A stretch of 64,000 bases of DNA from Anarhynchus alexandrinus (Eukaryota; Chordata; Aves; Charadriiformes; Charadriidae): positions 8,349,686-8,413,685 of the forward strand of contig VUYV01000016.1 in assembly GCA_008711295.1 (NCBI GenBank). The letters run 5' to 3'. This document shows, in pieces, positions 1-13,200 of the stretch (positions within the stretch are counted from its first letter, which is position 1; each line of letters begins with the position of its first letter). Below the pieces are notes generated by a model, which had not been told where the DNA came from, made no database searches, and worked only from the letters and a program-made list of their open reading frames with translations. Made by a program: the position numbers and the translations under genes.

Positions 1-567
1 AAATTGTCAATGAGCCCGCAATGTGCCCTTGTCGCCAAAAAGGCCAATGGAATCCTGGGCTGCATAGGGAAGAGTGTGTCCAGTAGGTCGAGGGAGGTCA
101 TTCTCCCCCTCTACTCGGCACTGGTGAGGCCACAACTGGAATACTGTGTCCAGTTCTGGGCTCCCCAGTTCAAGAGGGACAGGGAACTGCTGGAGAGAGT
201 CCAGCGAAGGGCAACTAAGATGATTGAGGGATTGGAGCATCTCCCTTATGAGGAAAGGCTGAGAGAGCTGGGACTCTTTAGCCTGGAGAAGAGAAGGCTG
301 AGGGGAGACCTTATTGCTGTGTACAAATATCTAAAGGGTGGGTTGAAGGAGGATGGAGCCAGACTCTTTTCAGTGGTTCCCAGTAGCAGGACAAGGGGCA
401 ATGGGCACAAGTTGGAACATAGGAAGTTCCGTTCAAATACACGGAAAAACTTCTTTACGGTTCGGGTGACAGAGCACTGGAACAGGCTGCCCAGGGAGGT
501 TGTGGAGTCCCTTTCTCTGGAGATTTTCAAGACCCGCCTGGATGCAATGTTGAGTAATGTGCTCTAG
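1..567 (+). pseudogene. CR1 ORF2 C-terminal fragment (reverse transcriptase tail)
   Basis: The frame is open from the window edge to the TAG at 565-567, 188 codons without a stop or frameshift. It encodes the C-terminal part of CR1 ORF2, downstream of the reverse-transcriptase palm. Recognisable CR1 blocks in order are [15 protein letters not shown] (about residues 29-43), [49 protein letters not shown] and [19 protein letters not shown]. The catalytic YADD motif and the endonuclease domain would lie further 5' and are not in the window, so function cannot be judged. No internal ATG is proposed as a start; this is an internal piece of a longer frame. An intact frame over 560 bp suggests a fairly young copy. 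It is labelled pseudogene because it is a transposon remnant, not a host gene. Confidence 0.9.
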
Positions 568-648
568 GCAATCCTGCTTTAGCAGGGGAGTTGGACTAGA
601 TGATCTCTAGAGGTCCCTTCCAACTCTGAAAATTCTGTGATTCTGTGA
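1..648 (+). mobile_element. CR1 LINE, 3' part
   Basis: This is the 3' portion of a chicken-repeat-1 non-LTR retrotransposon, cut by the left edge of the window. It contains the end of ORF2, then a short 3' UTR with the usual CR1 wording (GGACTAGATGATCTCTAGAGG, positions 593-613, followed by TCCCTTCCAACTCTG), and finishes in two tandem 8-bp units TTCTGTGA (633-648), the diagnostic CR1 terminus. An A-run follows to about 657. CR1 copies are commonly 5'-truncated; whether this one extends further left cannot be seen. The element is immobile as seen here, since the endonuclease and catalytic reverse-transcriptase parts are outside the window. Confidence 0.97.
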
Positions 649-657
649 AAAAAAAAA

Positions 658-3600
658 CAATCCAAATGAAACTTTACCTTTCTGCTAAGAACAGGCCCAG
701 CTTTAGCTGCCAGGCTGGGGCCGTGGGGCAGCCCTGAGGCTCCTGTGCCCTCCTTACCCAGGGGACTTCCAGCTCCGCTCCTTTCCTCATGGGGAAAAAC
801 CTTTCAACATTGGTGGGTTGAGACAGATCCCCACAGGCCGCCTGCTCAGGGTTTTCAAATTAATCCTCCAAGCTCAGTAATAATATGACTGCTTGTTGGT
901 CTGGCTATTCAGCTGCTATAAACTGATCACAGGCAATGGTGAGGCTCTACCAGGACAGTCCAGCTGAGGCCCTCAGTTCACTATTGCTGTCTTTTCAAGT
1001 TACTGTGCTTTATTCAGAGCCTGATGCTATAGCCCAAAGCTTCCTGTAGTCTAGAATGAAACTTCAGAGCAGTGCGTGCTAATGAAATGCGTCACAAGCA
1101 TTTCAAGGCCAAGTCTCATTAGATGGAAACTGAGGTTATTCTTCATTTGAAGAACTGATGCTCAAAAGGCCATGTCCGAGCGTGTCATGTCACATGGCTG
1201 AAGAGAGCTGCAGTGAAAGCGTTCAAAGCAGAACTTCTTGGCGAATATGACTGATGAGGAAGAGGAAATGAATTTGGGCTGATTAGCTTTAAGGAAGACA
1301 GAGATGTATATTCAAATATGAAAGAGTCCAGCACACTAAAAAAAGGTTTGGTGTTTTGCTTTTCCATGTCCATAGCGAATAGGACAAGAAATAATGAGTT
1401 TAAACTGTGCAATGTAAGATACGGATGAGTTATGAGGAAAGTAGTCTGACTGTTCCTCTAATGAAGCACTGGAAATAAAAGATTGCAAAACCTCAGTCAC
1501 TGAAGCACTTTAAAGATCAGGCTAAGCAAACATTGCCCAGGACAGAAGGATATTTTGTTCATCCTACCTCAGGAAGGAGAAAAAATTACTGATGGGGAAA
1601 GGACACTACAGGGGGGTTCATCAGTGGCCTCTTAGTGCCCTGCAAGTGATTTCTGAGGTCTCTCCCAATCCTGTGAGCTCCATACTCTCCCACTTCTTAA
1701 GCATTTTTGCACGCCTTCGTATTTGCTTTAGAAATTATTCTCTGGCAGGTGATTTCCAGTGCAGTGCATCACAGCTGGATGCTGACTTGCACCTTGCTTT
1801 TTGGACTTTTCCCCCAGAAATATTCCTATTCCTCCAGGCAACACCATAAAGGCCAGGGCCCAAAGCTACGGTTTAGCTATAATGTTATGGAGGTCTTCAC
1901 AAAATACTTGACTAGGTACCACCAGAGGGCTGTAGTTCTACAGCAGGAGTAGGCTGTGGGTTGTAGATTCAGTACCGTATGCACCAGTTCCCAACATAAG
2001 TAGGGCCAGTGATTCCCACAGAGTTTGCTCTGCAGCATGTTCTTGTTTTATAAAACAAGCTGGGTTTTGTCCTTATTGCGATAATAGATGTGCTGCAAAC
2101 AAGCTGCTGCTTCTGCTCAAGAGCACCAAACTCTGCTGGGGTTAGGATCATTCCCTCACTGGTGGTGAATATGCTGCTGTAAAGCTGCGTATCCACTCAG
2201 GACACGCACCCCCTGAAACCAGCTCAAATAAATGCACCAAAGTAACAGCAGCCCTGGGACAGATCCTTTGCAAAGCTCACAGTGCCATCAGGTCTACCAC
2301 ACACCCCTGGTGTTAGGCCATGCTCTTTAGAGGACTAGGCATGATATGAGGAATTGGATTTAAGAAAATGACATCGTTAATTTTCTGCAGTGATCATAAA
2401 ATAAAAAGAGGCATTAAATTTTTGGTCTGTTTTGTACTGTCAAGTCTGTAGCAGTAACTAAGTTTCCCAACTGCAGTGTTAGGCAGATGAGCTCTACCAA
2501 GTTAAGCTAAGAGACTTTTTTTTCCCTTCATTTTGGCTATCAACCAGAAGAAACACCACTCTGAAAGACACCCTTTCAGTCAAAGGATCAGAAAAGAAAA
2601 TGTATAAATTCTCACAATTTTGTTTTTAATTTTCTACCTTCTTTTTAACCTAACCACTTGGGGCTTTTTGTTTCTTTTTCTGAATAATGCAGCACAAAGC
2701 AGCAAAGGAGAATATATCAAAAAGAAATTAGATCTCTGGAAGATGACAGTTGGTTTAGACCTCAGACTCCTGGGACAAAGTGGAACTGAAGAAAGCAAGC
2801 AAAAAAAAAAGTATGAGCTAATTGCTGATAACGCTCCTTTCAGCATTACACATCCCCTGCCTGACTGGGGGCACAGGATGGCTCCCATCCATATTCCTCA
2901 TTATTTAATAATATTGCTTATTTGGAAGGACAGAACATTTTTGAGATACTCTGGTATGTCTGTAAGTTTACATCCTGAAACTGCTGAAAACTGAAATACC
3001 TATTTTGTCTTTGTAGAAATAACACTTGTTAAGATGTTAATTCAGAAAACTTTAAGTAAACTGTGACTATTTTCTTGGTACTTCAGAACAAAAAAACAAC
3101 CCATTTGAACAAATCCTGTTTTTCAGAATCTCTCTTAGGAACAAAGTATTTCAACACAAATTTTCCCATCCAAGCTTAAGGTTTTTCCCATTTCCCCTTT
3201 TTGGGGAAAAAACATTGTAATTAATACATAATTTTGACAGGGTCAATAATACACTTCATAATATAGAAGAGAGGAAATACAGTTTTCTCCCTGAAGACTT
3301 CATAATACAAGAAAAGGAAAAGACTAGCATGCTTCGTAAACCAGATGGCCTTTGTTTCCACCCAGGAAAACACAAGTAGGAAGCTCTGTTTTCTGATAGG
3401 GTGTTTGATTTCCTATGGGGGGGAAAAAAGAAAGTGAAAAGACAGTTGAACTGAATCTGGACTCCACTTGAGTCATGTAGGCAATAATCTGAATTCCTGT
3501 AACAGACAGAACAAGGAAAACAGAAGCCAAGAGCTGTACAATCTTTGCTGGAAAAAATACCCTGAATGAATGAAGCAGCAGAATTGGGAAGGGAGACGAG

Positions 3601-6600
3601 GACAGAAGAGCCTGAAAAGGGGTCAAAAGGATAAACTTAAATTTTGGGCTGGTATACAACAGCTGTCTGCACATGCCAACCCGGCTGTCTAGGGAGCGCT
3701 ACTAATGATGATGCAGAGGTAGAGCTGGTCACATCTCTGCAGTGACAGCGGCAGGAGATCTGGCTTGGCAAATAGGGCCAGGAGCCTCCAGCAGACTGGG
3801 GAGAGGGGATGAAGATGACTTGAATCCCTACTCCCCTCCTGTCTCTATCCCAGCAGTGGCTCGGTATGAGGGTCTTGCTAAAGACAAATGGTTGCCTTCA
3901 GCTGCCTTCACAGAGGAAGAGGAGTAGGACCACAAGCCACACACATTCCAGCACATGCAAATTTGAAAAGCTGCCTCTGGTCCTTACAGCTACCAAAGTC
4001 ACTTGCTACCCAGGTTAAACTGGCATTCAGAGCTGATGAGTCCTTCCTGCTCCCATGGACCAAAAAGAGGAGCAAGATGGAGGCCAGACACTGGTCCCTT
4101 CCCTCCCCAATAGCACCAGAGTGCACACAGCATCCCTTCCCTGCCCCCAGTGCCAGCAGCTGTTCTTGCTTTTTCCTGCCCAGGAACCCACATTCTGAAC
4201 CCAAACAACTGGCAAAGAATGATGTTTTTCCTAACAGCATCTGTACAGGTGGTGCGTGCTCACTTTGGGGAGCGACTGTCAGACACACGTCAGCGATGTC
4301 TCATCACGGTGCTGGAGCTGAATACATAGTCACAAAATGAAACGAAGCATTACACATGCTCAGCGCAGAGAAGACTGCAAATTTTAAACACATGCCATTG
4401 ATTTTTCTTCCCCCCCCCTTGGCTCTTTAGCAGAGAACTGCTAAAATCCTGCTTTAAATTTCTGGAAGTTAATAAAACTAGATAAGATGCTTGAATTCTC
4501 TCTGGTAGCAAATACATAATGAAAGGTATTGAGCAGGGCTGATTTCTACTGGATCATGTCTTCAGTGCGTCGTCACAAGAGTGAAAAAGACAGCTTCTAA
4601 TTCAAAAAGCAATTTTTAAAACCTGCACTGTCCTTCTGGACAATTACTCAGCCTCTCAGAGCTGTCAAAGGCAGTCTAGCAACAGACTGAAACTTAAGAG
4701 AGAGAAAAGTAAACAGCCCAGAGGTTTTTGTCTTGGGGACAGGAAACTGAAAATTCACCAATTGCAACCAAACTGATCAAATAGAGAAAAGTTTAAAAAA
4801 ATAAATAAATAAAAAACCACCAACACACCAGGCACATGGGTAGTGTTTTCTTCTACTCTTCCCCTGACTTCTTTTCACTGAAAATGAAAATGTTATAGCA
4901 TGCAATACAAGTAGAAGGATAAATTAAGGAATTTTGAGTAAACGAGCGCTGAACACAAAATTATTTCCCTTTCTGTTTGTATTGCTTTGTCCTATTTGCC
5001 ATGAATTTCATTAAGCAGAGAACATTATAAAGTACTTCATTAGTTCTCCCTCACTGAAAGTTCAGAAAACAAAAAGGTAATGTCTGTGACTGGAGTAAAA
5101 GACCTAAATAATACTTTTTAGAAATGAAACCCCTACTATTGTTGAAGCAACAATACATCCGTTCACTGCCACTGACGTTGGTTGCAGTGGTACAGCAATC
5201 AGCTTCTTATTGTTCCTACAGCGCAAGACTGGTTAGAGGACATGCAGGCTGCAAATACAGAAAGAAATCAGTTGATGCATATTGGGGAAAACATCAGCTA
5301 CCACCATAAATCCAAGGTTTTCCATGTTATAAAGCCATTTATAAAGTCCCTTGTTCATCTCCTTGATTGCCTACATCAGGGAGGAGTTGGCCATGGGTGC
5401 AGCGTTTAATCACCAGAATTCACTGGTACTTAAGTAAGAATGAGAGGCCTGCTTATTCCCAGCCTGTTTCTGACTGGGATCTGCTGGGAGCAGCTGGCCA
5501 TGAAGGGGTCAGGTGACTATTTCAGATTTTGGGGGAATAATGACAATTATTCCTCAAACCAGGACACCTTGCTTGACTGGTCTCTGGGTACTTGAAGAGC
5601 GAGCTCCTGGAGATACCGAGTGTTTCTTAGGTTTTCCAGCCACTCCTTCCTCCCAACAGGTTATAAGGTCTTCCTGGCAGCTGAATCCCTGGGATATAGC
5701 TTTTTAAGAACCCCTAAGCATGCAGACAGAGGCAAGAAAAGAAAAAGACCACCCTGCGGGTTCACAGGTCCTCAACAAAGAAGGCACAGCAGAAGTAGAC
5801 CTGAGCATGGGATTTCACCTTTGTACCCCCCCACCTTCAGCTGCTCTGTGCTGCTCCGCAAGGCTGTCATCACCCTTCTGCAATGCAGAGCAGGGATCAC
5901 TCCTTCAATGTATCATTGCACTCGTTTCCGAGCTGTGCAGGTATTTGGAGGCAAGATAGGAAATAGCTAGCATGGCCAGGAGGTACTCCATTACCCTGCC
6001 TGGTGATTGCTGCCTGCTCATCTCACAAATAAATGGCCACTTTGATATTACTTTTTTTTGATCTTAGTACAGCCTGTTATGAATCATCTATTTAAACACC
6101 TCACTGTCTCTCTGACTAAAATGCACTTTAAAGCCACTGTACTTTGCAAACAAAGTGCTTGTTGGAAAACTTAGGAGTGGCACTCGTAATGTGAAGTGCA
6201 TACCTTCATCTGTCTCCAGCTTCAGAATGGTGTTAGAAAATGCCTCTTCAAGGGCATGGTCCTAATTAGCCTTTTGAGTGATCTGCTGCTTTTCATCGAC
6301 TCGTGCCCCATGCCAGTGCTGCTGTGGCCTGAGTCGCCAGAGATTTCTCTGCTGGTACCTTTGGCTGTCATCAAGCCTCCAGTCTTGACTGCATCTAAAT
6401 ACCAACAGCAATAAGCAGGCAAGCAATCTGGGTGGGCTGTCAGTTGGATCAAGCTTCTGAAATGAACTCAGTTACAATCAGGAAAAATCCTCTCAGCAGA
6501 GAGAAACACTGCAGCTTTCTTTCCTTTTTGAGATCTCCCAGACAGATGAAAAGACAAAGACTGCTTCTTTAAGAAAATAACAATAATAAAAAAAGGGCAG

Positions 6601-9600
6601 CCTTCCCTACAAGATCAGACATGTGAACAAATGTAGACTATTAGAATACAAGAATTTCTCTAATTGGACTTATCAAGGTGCCTGTCACGTTGTGAAAACA
6701 CACTCAAATCACTACTTCACTGTTGAGAAAAATAATTACTTGTTTTCCTGATTAGATTGCTCTGTGAATACTTGCTAATCATAAATCTTCCAGAACATAA
6801 AAAATGCTCAATATGTTAAACAGAAACTACTTGTGTCATAACAAACCATCCAGCTTGAGGCTACAAACACAAACACAGAGCATCATCTGCTGCCTGTCTC
6901 TATAAAGTTAATAAGGTGCACAAAAAGGCTCACACAGCCCATTATCATCCAAAAAGGCTGCTACCAACTTTTCAGCACAAAATGGATCAGATGATTATGC
7001 AAATAAATCCTAGGGTCGAAGTATGGCTGTTTGCAGCTGGTGAGGGACCAGTTGCCTCTTGAATTAATGCAAGAGGCATCAGCACTGATTTTGTGCAAGA
7101 CGACAACTGTGATCCTCACTCCTCTGGGGGTAGCAGTGAAAAAAAGTCAAAAAGTCAGTATCCTGCAGATTAAATATATGACACAGACTGCAATGGAGGA
7201 ACAGGGAAATAATGCCAAGATCTCCGGCAAGGGGAGGCCCTGTTTCGGAAGAGCCATACTGTCCTGTCTGCCCTCACCGCTAGCGACCCTTGAAGCAAAG
7301 ACGACATGTTGAACTTTAAGGTGCCATCACATGAAGTAATGCTCCTAATGCCATGGCCTTTGCTTTCCAAAGCATGAAAAACGTCACTTGGCGTTCATTG
7401 CAGAATTACTCAATAGCCTCCTGTACTGACTCTGCTTAAACACCAAGTATTTTTCACGAAGCAAACTTTTGGGCTCAGGTTAGTGCTTTGAACAGTCTGA
7501 CTTCTTTCTTGAAGCACCCTGAACCATGCTAGAATCGATCAGAGTCTAGTACCCAACAAAAGGAAACCAGTTATAATTTACCCCAAATTCACTGCATCAG
7601 TATTTAGAGAAGATTTCCTAAACACTCAAGGCAAATCCTCTAACTCTGGTCATGCACAATTACTCTGGGGTCTCTGCCAGATCCCCCAAACATGGTATTA
7701 TTTTATGACCCCATAATACAAATATAGAAAGTGGTCATTACTATGCAATCATCTGTGTGATTTAAAGGAGCTCTATTAGGGACAGAGAGATCCCCAGTGC
7801 CAGCTGGAAGAAAGGACACCAAGTACCCTATGATGAGATGCATTTCAGGATTAATTCCCATTTTCTGCACAACACCACAAATTCCCTCTGACGCTTGGCA
7901 GGTTGAGTCAAGGAATTAGGAAAGATCTGCCAGGAAAATATGAATTCTTATATCAATGCTGTGGAGTGAAAATGGAGTTGAGGGAGACAATGGAGAAAAG
8001 CAGCCTTTAAATCTTCTGGTACTTCTCAGGCACGTGGTACAGTTTTTCCTCTGTCGTACTCCTTGGCCGTGGCTACCACTGGTTACAGCTCCCTGGGGAA
8101 GGATCCGGCCCGGCAGTGACAGTGCTTGCAGATGCTGGTGCTGCTCCTCCCGCTGACTCCTCGTCCTGACTGTCACTGTGGTACCCCTGTTGTCCTTGGA
8201 AGCAGAGGAGGGGAACGCTTCATGTCACTTGTTATCTGCGTTTCCCTGATCTTCCAGCTCCTGCTTCACATCTGAACAGACTGTGCCCACGTTACATGTT
8301 CCCAGTTGTCTTGAGGTGTCTGGACCAATTTATTCTTTTGTCATCACTTATTTTTAGCAAATTCCCCTCCACCTCATCCATGTGCTCTTTGCTCTAAGAC
8401 CACACAATTTCTGTTTTGAATCTATCTTTTGCTTTCTGAAACTCAACCTCCTTTTAGCTCAGGGCTGGACTCACTGTTTTTGTTTGCAACCTTCCACATA
8501 TATTTCAGCTGCATTTTCTTTGATCAGCCTTGCTATTGCCACATCCACCGCAATGCTGTCACTTCACAATTTGTCAAGCCTGACTCACAAACTATAAACC
8601 CATCTTTTGAATTTTGCTCCTTTTTTAGTCTCAGTATTACTATTGGTTTTGCATGTACAAGCCATTTTATGTAACAGATTACTTCTTGCCGACAAATAAT
8701 TTATATAAAAGTATGGCTACCGTCTTCAGAAAGGACACAATTTATTAGCATTGGTAGTGTTTTGCTGTAAATCTCACAAATCATTATGAATCAGATGCTG
8801 ATAAACAATTTTCCTTCCAGTGTCTCATGTAATTTATCTTAACGGTTTCACTGAAAGTTCCAAAACTAACAGGAACAAGACTGAACTGAACTGCTCACTT
8901 TCATGATCTTACCCCTTCTACCACTGTGAAGCTTTTTTTCCCCCCACTCCATCTGAAAACTGGAAAACTGAAAACTTAAGACCAATTTTCCATAGGGCGC
9001 ATATAAAAACACAGCACAGATATTAGTGGGAGTTTCACTGGCATTTTCTGTGAGCCATCTCCCATGCTCCTGGCACTATTTAAAACGTTTTGCAAAACAA
9101 AACAAAAAAAAAAAGGAATAAAAATTTTCCCTTAGCTTTGTATATAGATGAGCTTGTAACACCAATTAAAGTTTAGTGGCCAAAATATTCTTCCATCATG
9201 TTTCACTTATGTAAAGGTCTTGCAGTTCTGAGAGTGGATTTCAGGTTTCTGAGTGATAAAAATGAAGGGCCAAACCAAAGCCTGTAAGAAAACAAAGTCC
9301 CACTACACACCATAGCCAGTTAACCCCTTGTTTTTCAGTATAGTATATTTGTTTAGAAAAAGGAGCATACGTCCAGTAAACACAAAGACCTTATTTTCCA
9401 GTCACTTCCTGATCTTAAAGCATCCCCTATAGTATCAAAGCATTGAGTGATTAAGTAATGAACTCTGATTTTCATATATAATTGACAGTTTTCCCCTTAA
9501 TGGCTTCTCTTTAGTTCAGTAGCCAGCGCTCCAAGCAAAATTATGCCAGGATGGAGGCTGTGTGTTCACCGAAAGGAGTTAACTTTGGTAGAAGTGATTT

Positions 9601-9959
9601 TTATGGTGCTCCTGCAGTCATATAACGTTGGTCTTTGCTGTGGACATCTCCTATTTTAATAAAGTGTATTTATCTCCTTCCTGTGAAAGGTTTGTGCAAG
9701 GCTGGAGCATCACAATTATTCCAAATGGCATCTTGAGGCAAGGTTATAACAAACTCCCCTGTATGTGTCTTTTCATTTTAAATGGCTTACAAATGTTAAA
9801 AACTTGACATAACAAAATAGCAAAAGAAATTACTCTAAATTATTACTGCAATTGTGCACAAAAAGCTAGTTGCCCACAGCTATGCTTAACTCTCAATTTA
9901 TGTCCAGCTCGCTGCAAGGTAATGTCAGATAATGTAAATGAATCCAGCTCCAGGATGGC
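658..9959. other. Unique non-coding sequence, no gene recognised
   Basis: There is no supported gene here. Open frames reach 150 codons (3888-4340, + strand), but overlapping frames on both strands are open too and none shows a known domain. Small features seen: a short hairpin with 8-bp arms TTTAGCAG / CTGCTAAA and a 4-nt loop at 4426-4445; an A/T simple repeat at 4795-4817; C-runs near 4411; a POU-like octamer ATGCAAAT at 6997-7004 inside an AT-rich block (about 6640-7010); and a moderately CpG-bearing, GC-richer patch at about 8040-8170. Confidence 0.6.
4795..4817. repeat. (AAAT)n-like simple repeat
   Basis: An A-run passes into three AAAT units and ends in another A-run. It may be a short microsatellite or a degenerate poly(A) relic; no retroposed body is recognisable next to it. 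Confidence 0.7.
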
Positions 9960-10265
9960 AAATGCGTGCCTGAAGATACACAGATTTCATACACGCTGCC
10001 CCAGTTTGCTCTCTCGGGTTCAGCAGAATGCAACAGTATTTTACCCTGTAAGGGGTAAAATAAAGAAACGGATCAGGGACCATGTTTTGGTAGTAAGAGC
10101 GTAGCCGCTGGTACCCCCAGTTCCTGGAAGAAATCATCTGTGTGAACATTGTACCAAGCTCTGTTCCCGCTCGATGCTTCAGGTCATCGCAGCGTGGGTG
10201 ACGGCTGCCCAGTTTACCCTGCTCGGGCCAGCTCGTCAGCAGGAAAAATAGGCGGTTTCCGCTCC
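9960..10265. other. CpG-enriched patch in AT-rich surroundings
   Basis: About 15 CpG dinucleotides occur in roughly 300 bp, at least 11 of them between 10098 and 10265, while the flanking kilobases have very few. It is too small and only moderately GC-rich to call a CpG island by the usual length rule. Possible explanations are an unmethylated regulatory element or a small promoter. No recognised gene starts next to it. It contains the hairpin at 10037-10062. Confidence 0.4.
10037..10062. repeat. Perfect inverted repeat, 10-bp arms, 6-nt loop
   Basis: The arms TATTTTACCC (10037-10046) and GGGTAAAATA (10053-10062) are exact reverse complements with loop TGTAAG. The arms are too short for a pre-miRNA and there is no T-run after it, so it is recorded only as a structural repeat. 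Confidence 0.85.
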
Positions 10266-13200
10266 TGCTTTTTGTTTAAATAGTGGGTAGATACACTCTG
10301 CAGATCACTTGATTAGCTGCAGGGCTGTTTTCTGTTACAATTACATAAAGCCAAAGCGCAGTGTTAACACAGAGTAGTTTCACCAACACCAGGAGCAATT
10401 CCAGCACAGGGTTCTTCAGATCAAATATCGAGAAAAGGAAAACAATTTTTTATATATGTATATATATGCAAAACCTATCACCTGCCTTTTCCTGAAGTGA
10501 AGTTTCCTGTTCTTCACACCAGAGAGCAAGCTAATCCCAAGGCATGCCAAGGTTTAGCTGGTGTTTTTCCGTAAAAACAAAGGGAAATATTATCCTTGTG
10601 CATGTAAAATTATATTTATACATTGATATGAGAAATCTTTCATAGCTTGCAGTTGTTTTCGTACACTCTGTGGTAGAGCTACTGCCCTTTCTGTTAGCCC
10701 ACAGCCTGAAATGGCCTGTGAGTGCCATGAGACGTCATTTTTAATATGTTTTTCCAGTTCAAAGTATCCAAAGTACCCTGTATACATCTGGTGGGTGTAT
10801 GGAAAGCCACCCCGGTGATATTTTACAGCAAAAGTCCAAGCTGTGTTTTGCACACACTGGGGTCCAAAGCACAGCAGTATAGCATTGGGGGGCTGTGTAA
10901 GGAGGGGAAGAACTAACGCTGGGACAGTCACATCCCACTGTCACTTGAGAGTGACCCGTCCCTCCCACCATCCCCTGTCCTTGTGAAAAGCAAAACTGTT
11001 CAGCATTCAATCCACTACAGCAATTGCCGGGTTTCACTATTCCCTTTGCCATACCCTTTCCAGCATGCACAAAACAGTGCCATGCTTCACGTAATTGCAA
11101 GCTTTTTCTGTTCTCCCACTGTGGAGGCCACAGCCTGACATACTTGAAATGAGCAGCACGCCCACACCAGCAGATCCTATTCCTTTTCTCTTGATTTATT
11201 AGCTGCTTCTGAAGCAGAGGTCAATCAAATCAAAGGGTGAACCAGAGTCACTCTGGGTGTAAAGGCGTAGTAATTCCTACAAATACATGGTGTTATTAAT
11301 GGCACAAGTATCTACAAGGCATCTTTGATCAGACACACCCTTTTACGGCTAGTGTTGTTCACAGTGACATACTCAGATTTAAGCATATATAAGGCATCTC
11401 CTTAAAATTTTTGGCATAGTTCCACAGTTTCCCCTTGAGTATCCCATAATGCTCCTAGTCATCTTCCTTCCCTCTTATCAGTTACAAAGTCCAGGTTGAA
11501 CCTCTTTGAGGCTATGCCTGTAGTTTTAGTAGCCCGTTAACTAGTGGCTGAAGAGTTTTAGTGTTGGATACTGTGTCCTTTATCGCTGGCCTGCCCAGTT
11601 CATGTAGTACTTGTTTATCGCTTTCCCTGTTGCTTAGTATTCCCTTTGAACTTATCTCATTCCTGCATGAGATAGCCTAAATGAAGCAGATGCACTCACA
11701 TCTTTTCACATACCCTTGCAAAAGGGAAGGAAAAAGCATCTTGGAGTAGCTAGGAGCAAAAGCAACTCTTCAAAGGTCAGAGGGATTTGCAGTGCTAAAC
11801 ATGCATCCCCAAAAGATCTCTTCTGCTTTTCAGTCCTTATCAGTTGCAGGACAACAAGGACTCAAGTCCACCTGGTCCTAGGTGGTAAATAGCCCTGGAA
11901 GGTACTGGATTTCATTTGCTTTTAATCAATAGTCTGCCACTGTGTTGCCCTCAAGACTTGAGGCAGAAGCTACTTGAGCTTATTTTTCTGTTCCTCTCTC
12001 ATTGAGAAAATACTTCTTGTTGCTTTCTCTTAAAAGTATACCTGTATTTAAAGCCTTCCCTCTTTTGGCAGCATCTCTCTGATATCACATGTATCTCTCT
12101 ATTGACATCTCTATTTGGCATCAGAGAACTATCTCTGTTCTTCAAGTAATATCATTTTGGTGCTTTGCTGCATCAGGTGAGATGAAGGTGAGGATTTTTT
12201 TTGGAGCTGTGTTTTCCAAGCCTTGCTCACACCCTCACAGTCTGCGAAAGGAGGAAAGAAAAACCAAAGCTGCAATGAAGGTTAGACCTGGAGCTTACCT
12301 TCCAGGGCACATGTAAAGCCCTCCTCAGGTTGCTCTCTACAAAATAAACTGTTTTACAACCTTTCCATGAAACATTCATTTGTTTCTTCCTCACCAAATG
12401 CTATGACTAATATAATGATCCTTCCCAAGCACAAACAAACCTCAAATTGCAACAAATTAAATCGGTTGAAAACAACTAATAACTCTGCCAACTATAAACA
12501 GCCTTTAGCCCCATAAATTTGGAATTGCAAGCCAATAAATGCCTCGCTTCATCCTTCCTTTTCTCCTGGAAGTATCAGTGGGGAACTCATACGATGATTT
12601 CTTTCAGATGTCAGAAGTTTTTCCCCCTTTCTTTCCAGCTAAAGGAAAAGGACACTGATTGCATCAGACGTACTAACTTTGTGCAGTAAAGTTACAGCAG
12701 TATCAGTGCTTCAGTAGACACAAGTGAAGTCACCTATGTTTATTTTTAGGGGCAAAAATCAATGGGTTTGCTTATATATTCTATTATTTTAGAAGAAAGC
12801 TCTTTACTACATGGTCTAAGGTTTGGCAAAGACGTAGCTTGGTTGTCTTAGACTAGTATAACTTGGATCCCCACTGCCGTCAATGAACAGACATTAGAGG
12901 GGTTTCATTTTTCCTCCAATGTCTGTTGGGTGAAAAGGTTGAACACACTGCAATTAGAAAAGACACTGCAAGCAAACTCTCATGAAGTAGAAAAGTGTTA
13001 CCATGACTCCAAACTTCATTAACAAGGCCAATATATCTAGGTTTCTCAGAAACGTCATTTGTCCCTGATATTTTCATGCCTATCTTGATTCATTCCATGC
13101 ACACGTTCCATTATCAACTGAGCCTTTATTGCTATTTCCTTAACTTCCAATTGGTATAATGTAAAAACGCAGATGACTGCAGCTTTGATTTTCTCCTGTG

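Noticed and set aside
3888..4340. 150-codon + strand frame overlapping three - strand frames
   Set aside because: Several frames are open at once in a locally GC-richer stretch, which points to composition and not coding.
4426..4445. Hairpin TTTAGCAG-AGAA-CTGCTAAA as an RNA gene
   Set aside because: An 8-bp stem is too short for a microRNA precursor and hairpins of this size are common by chance.
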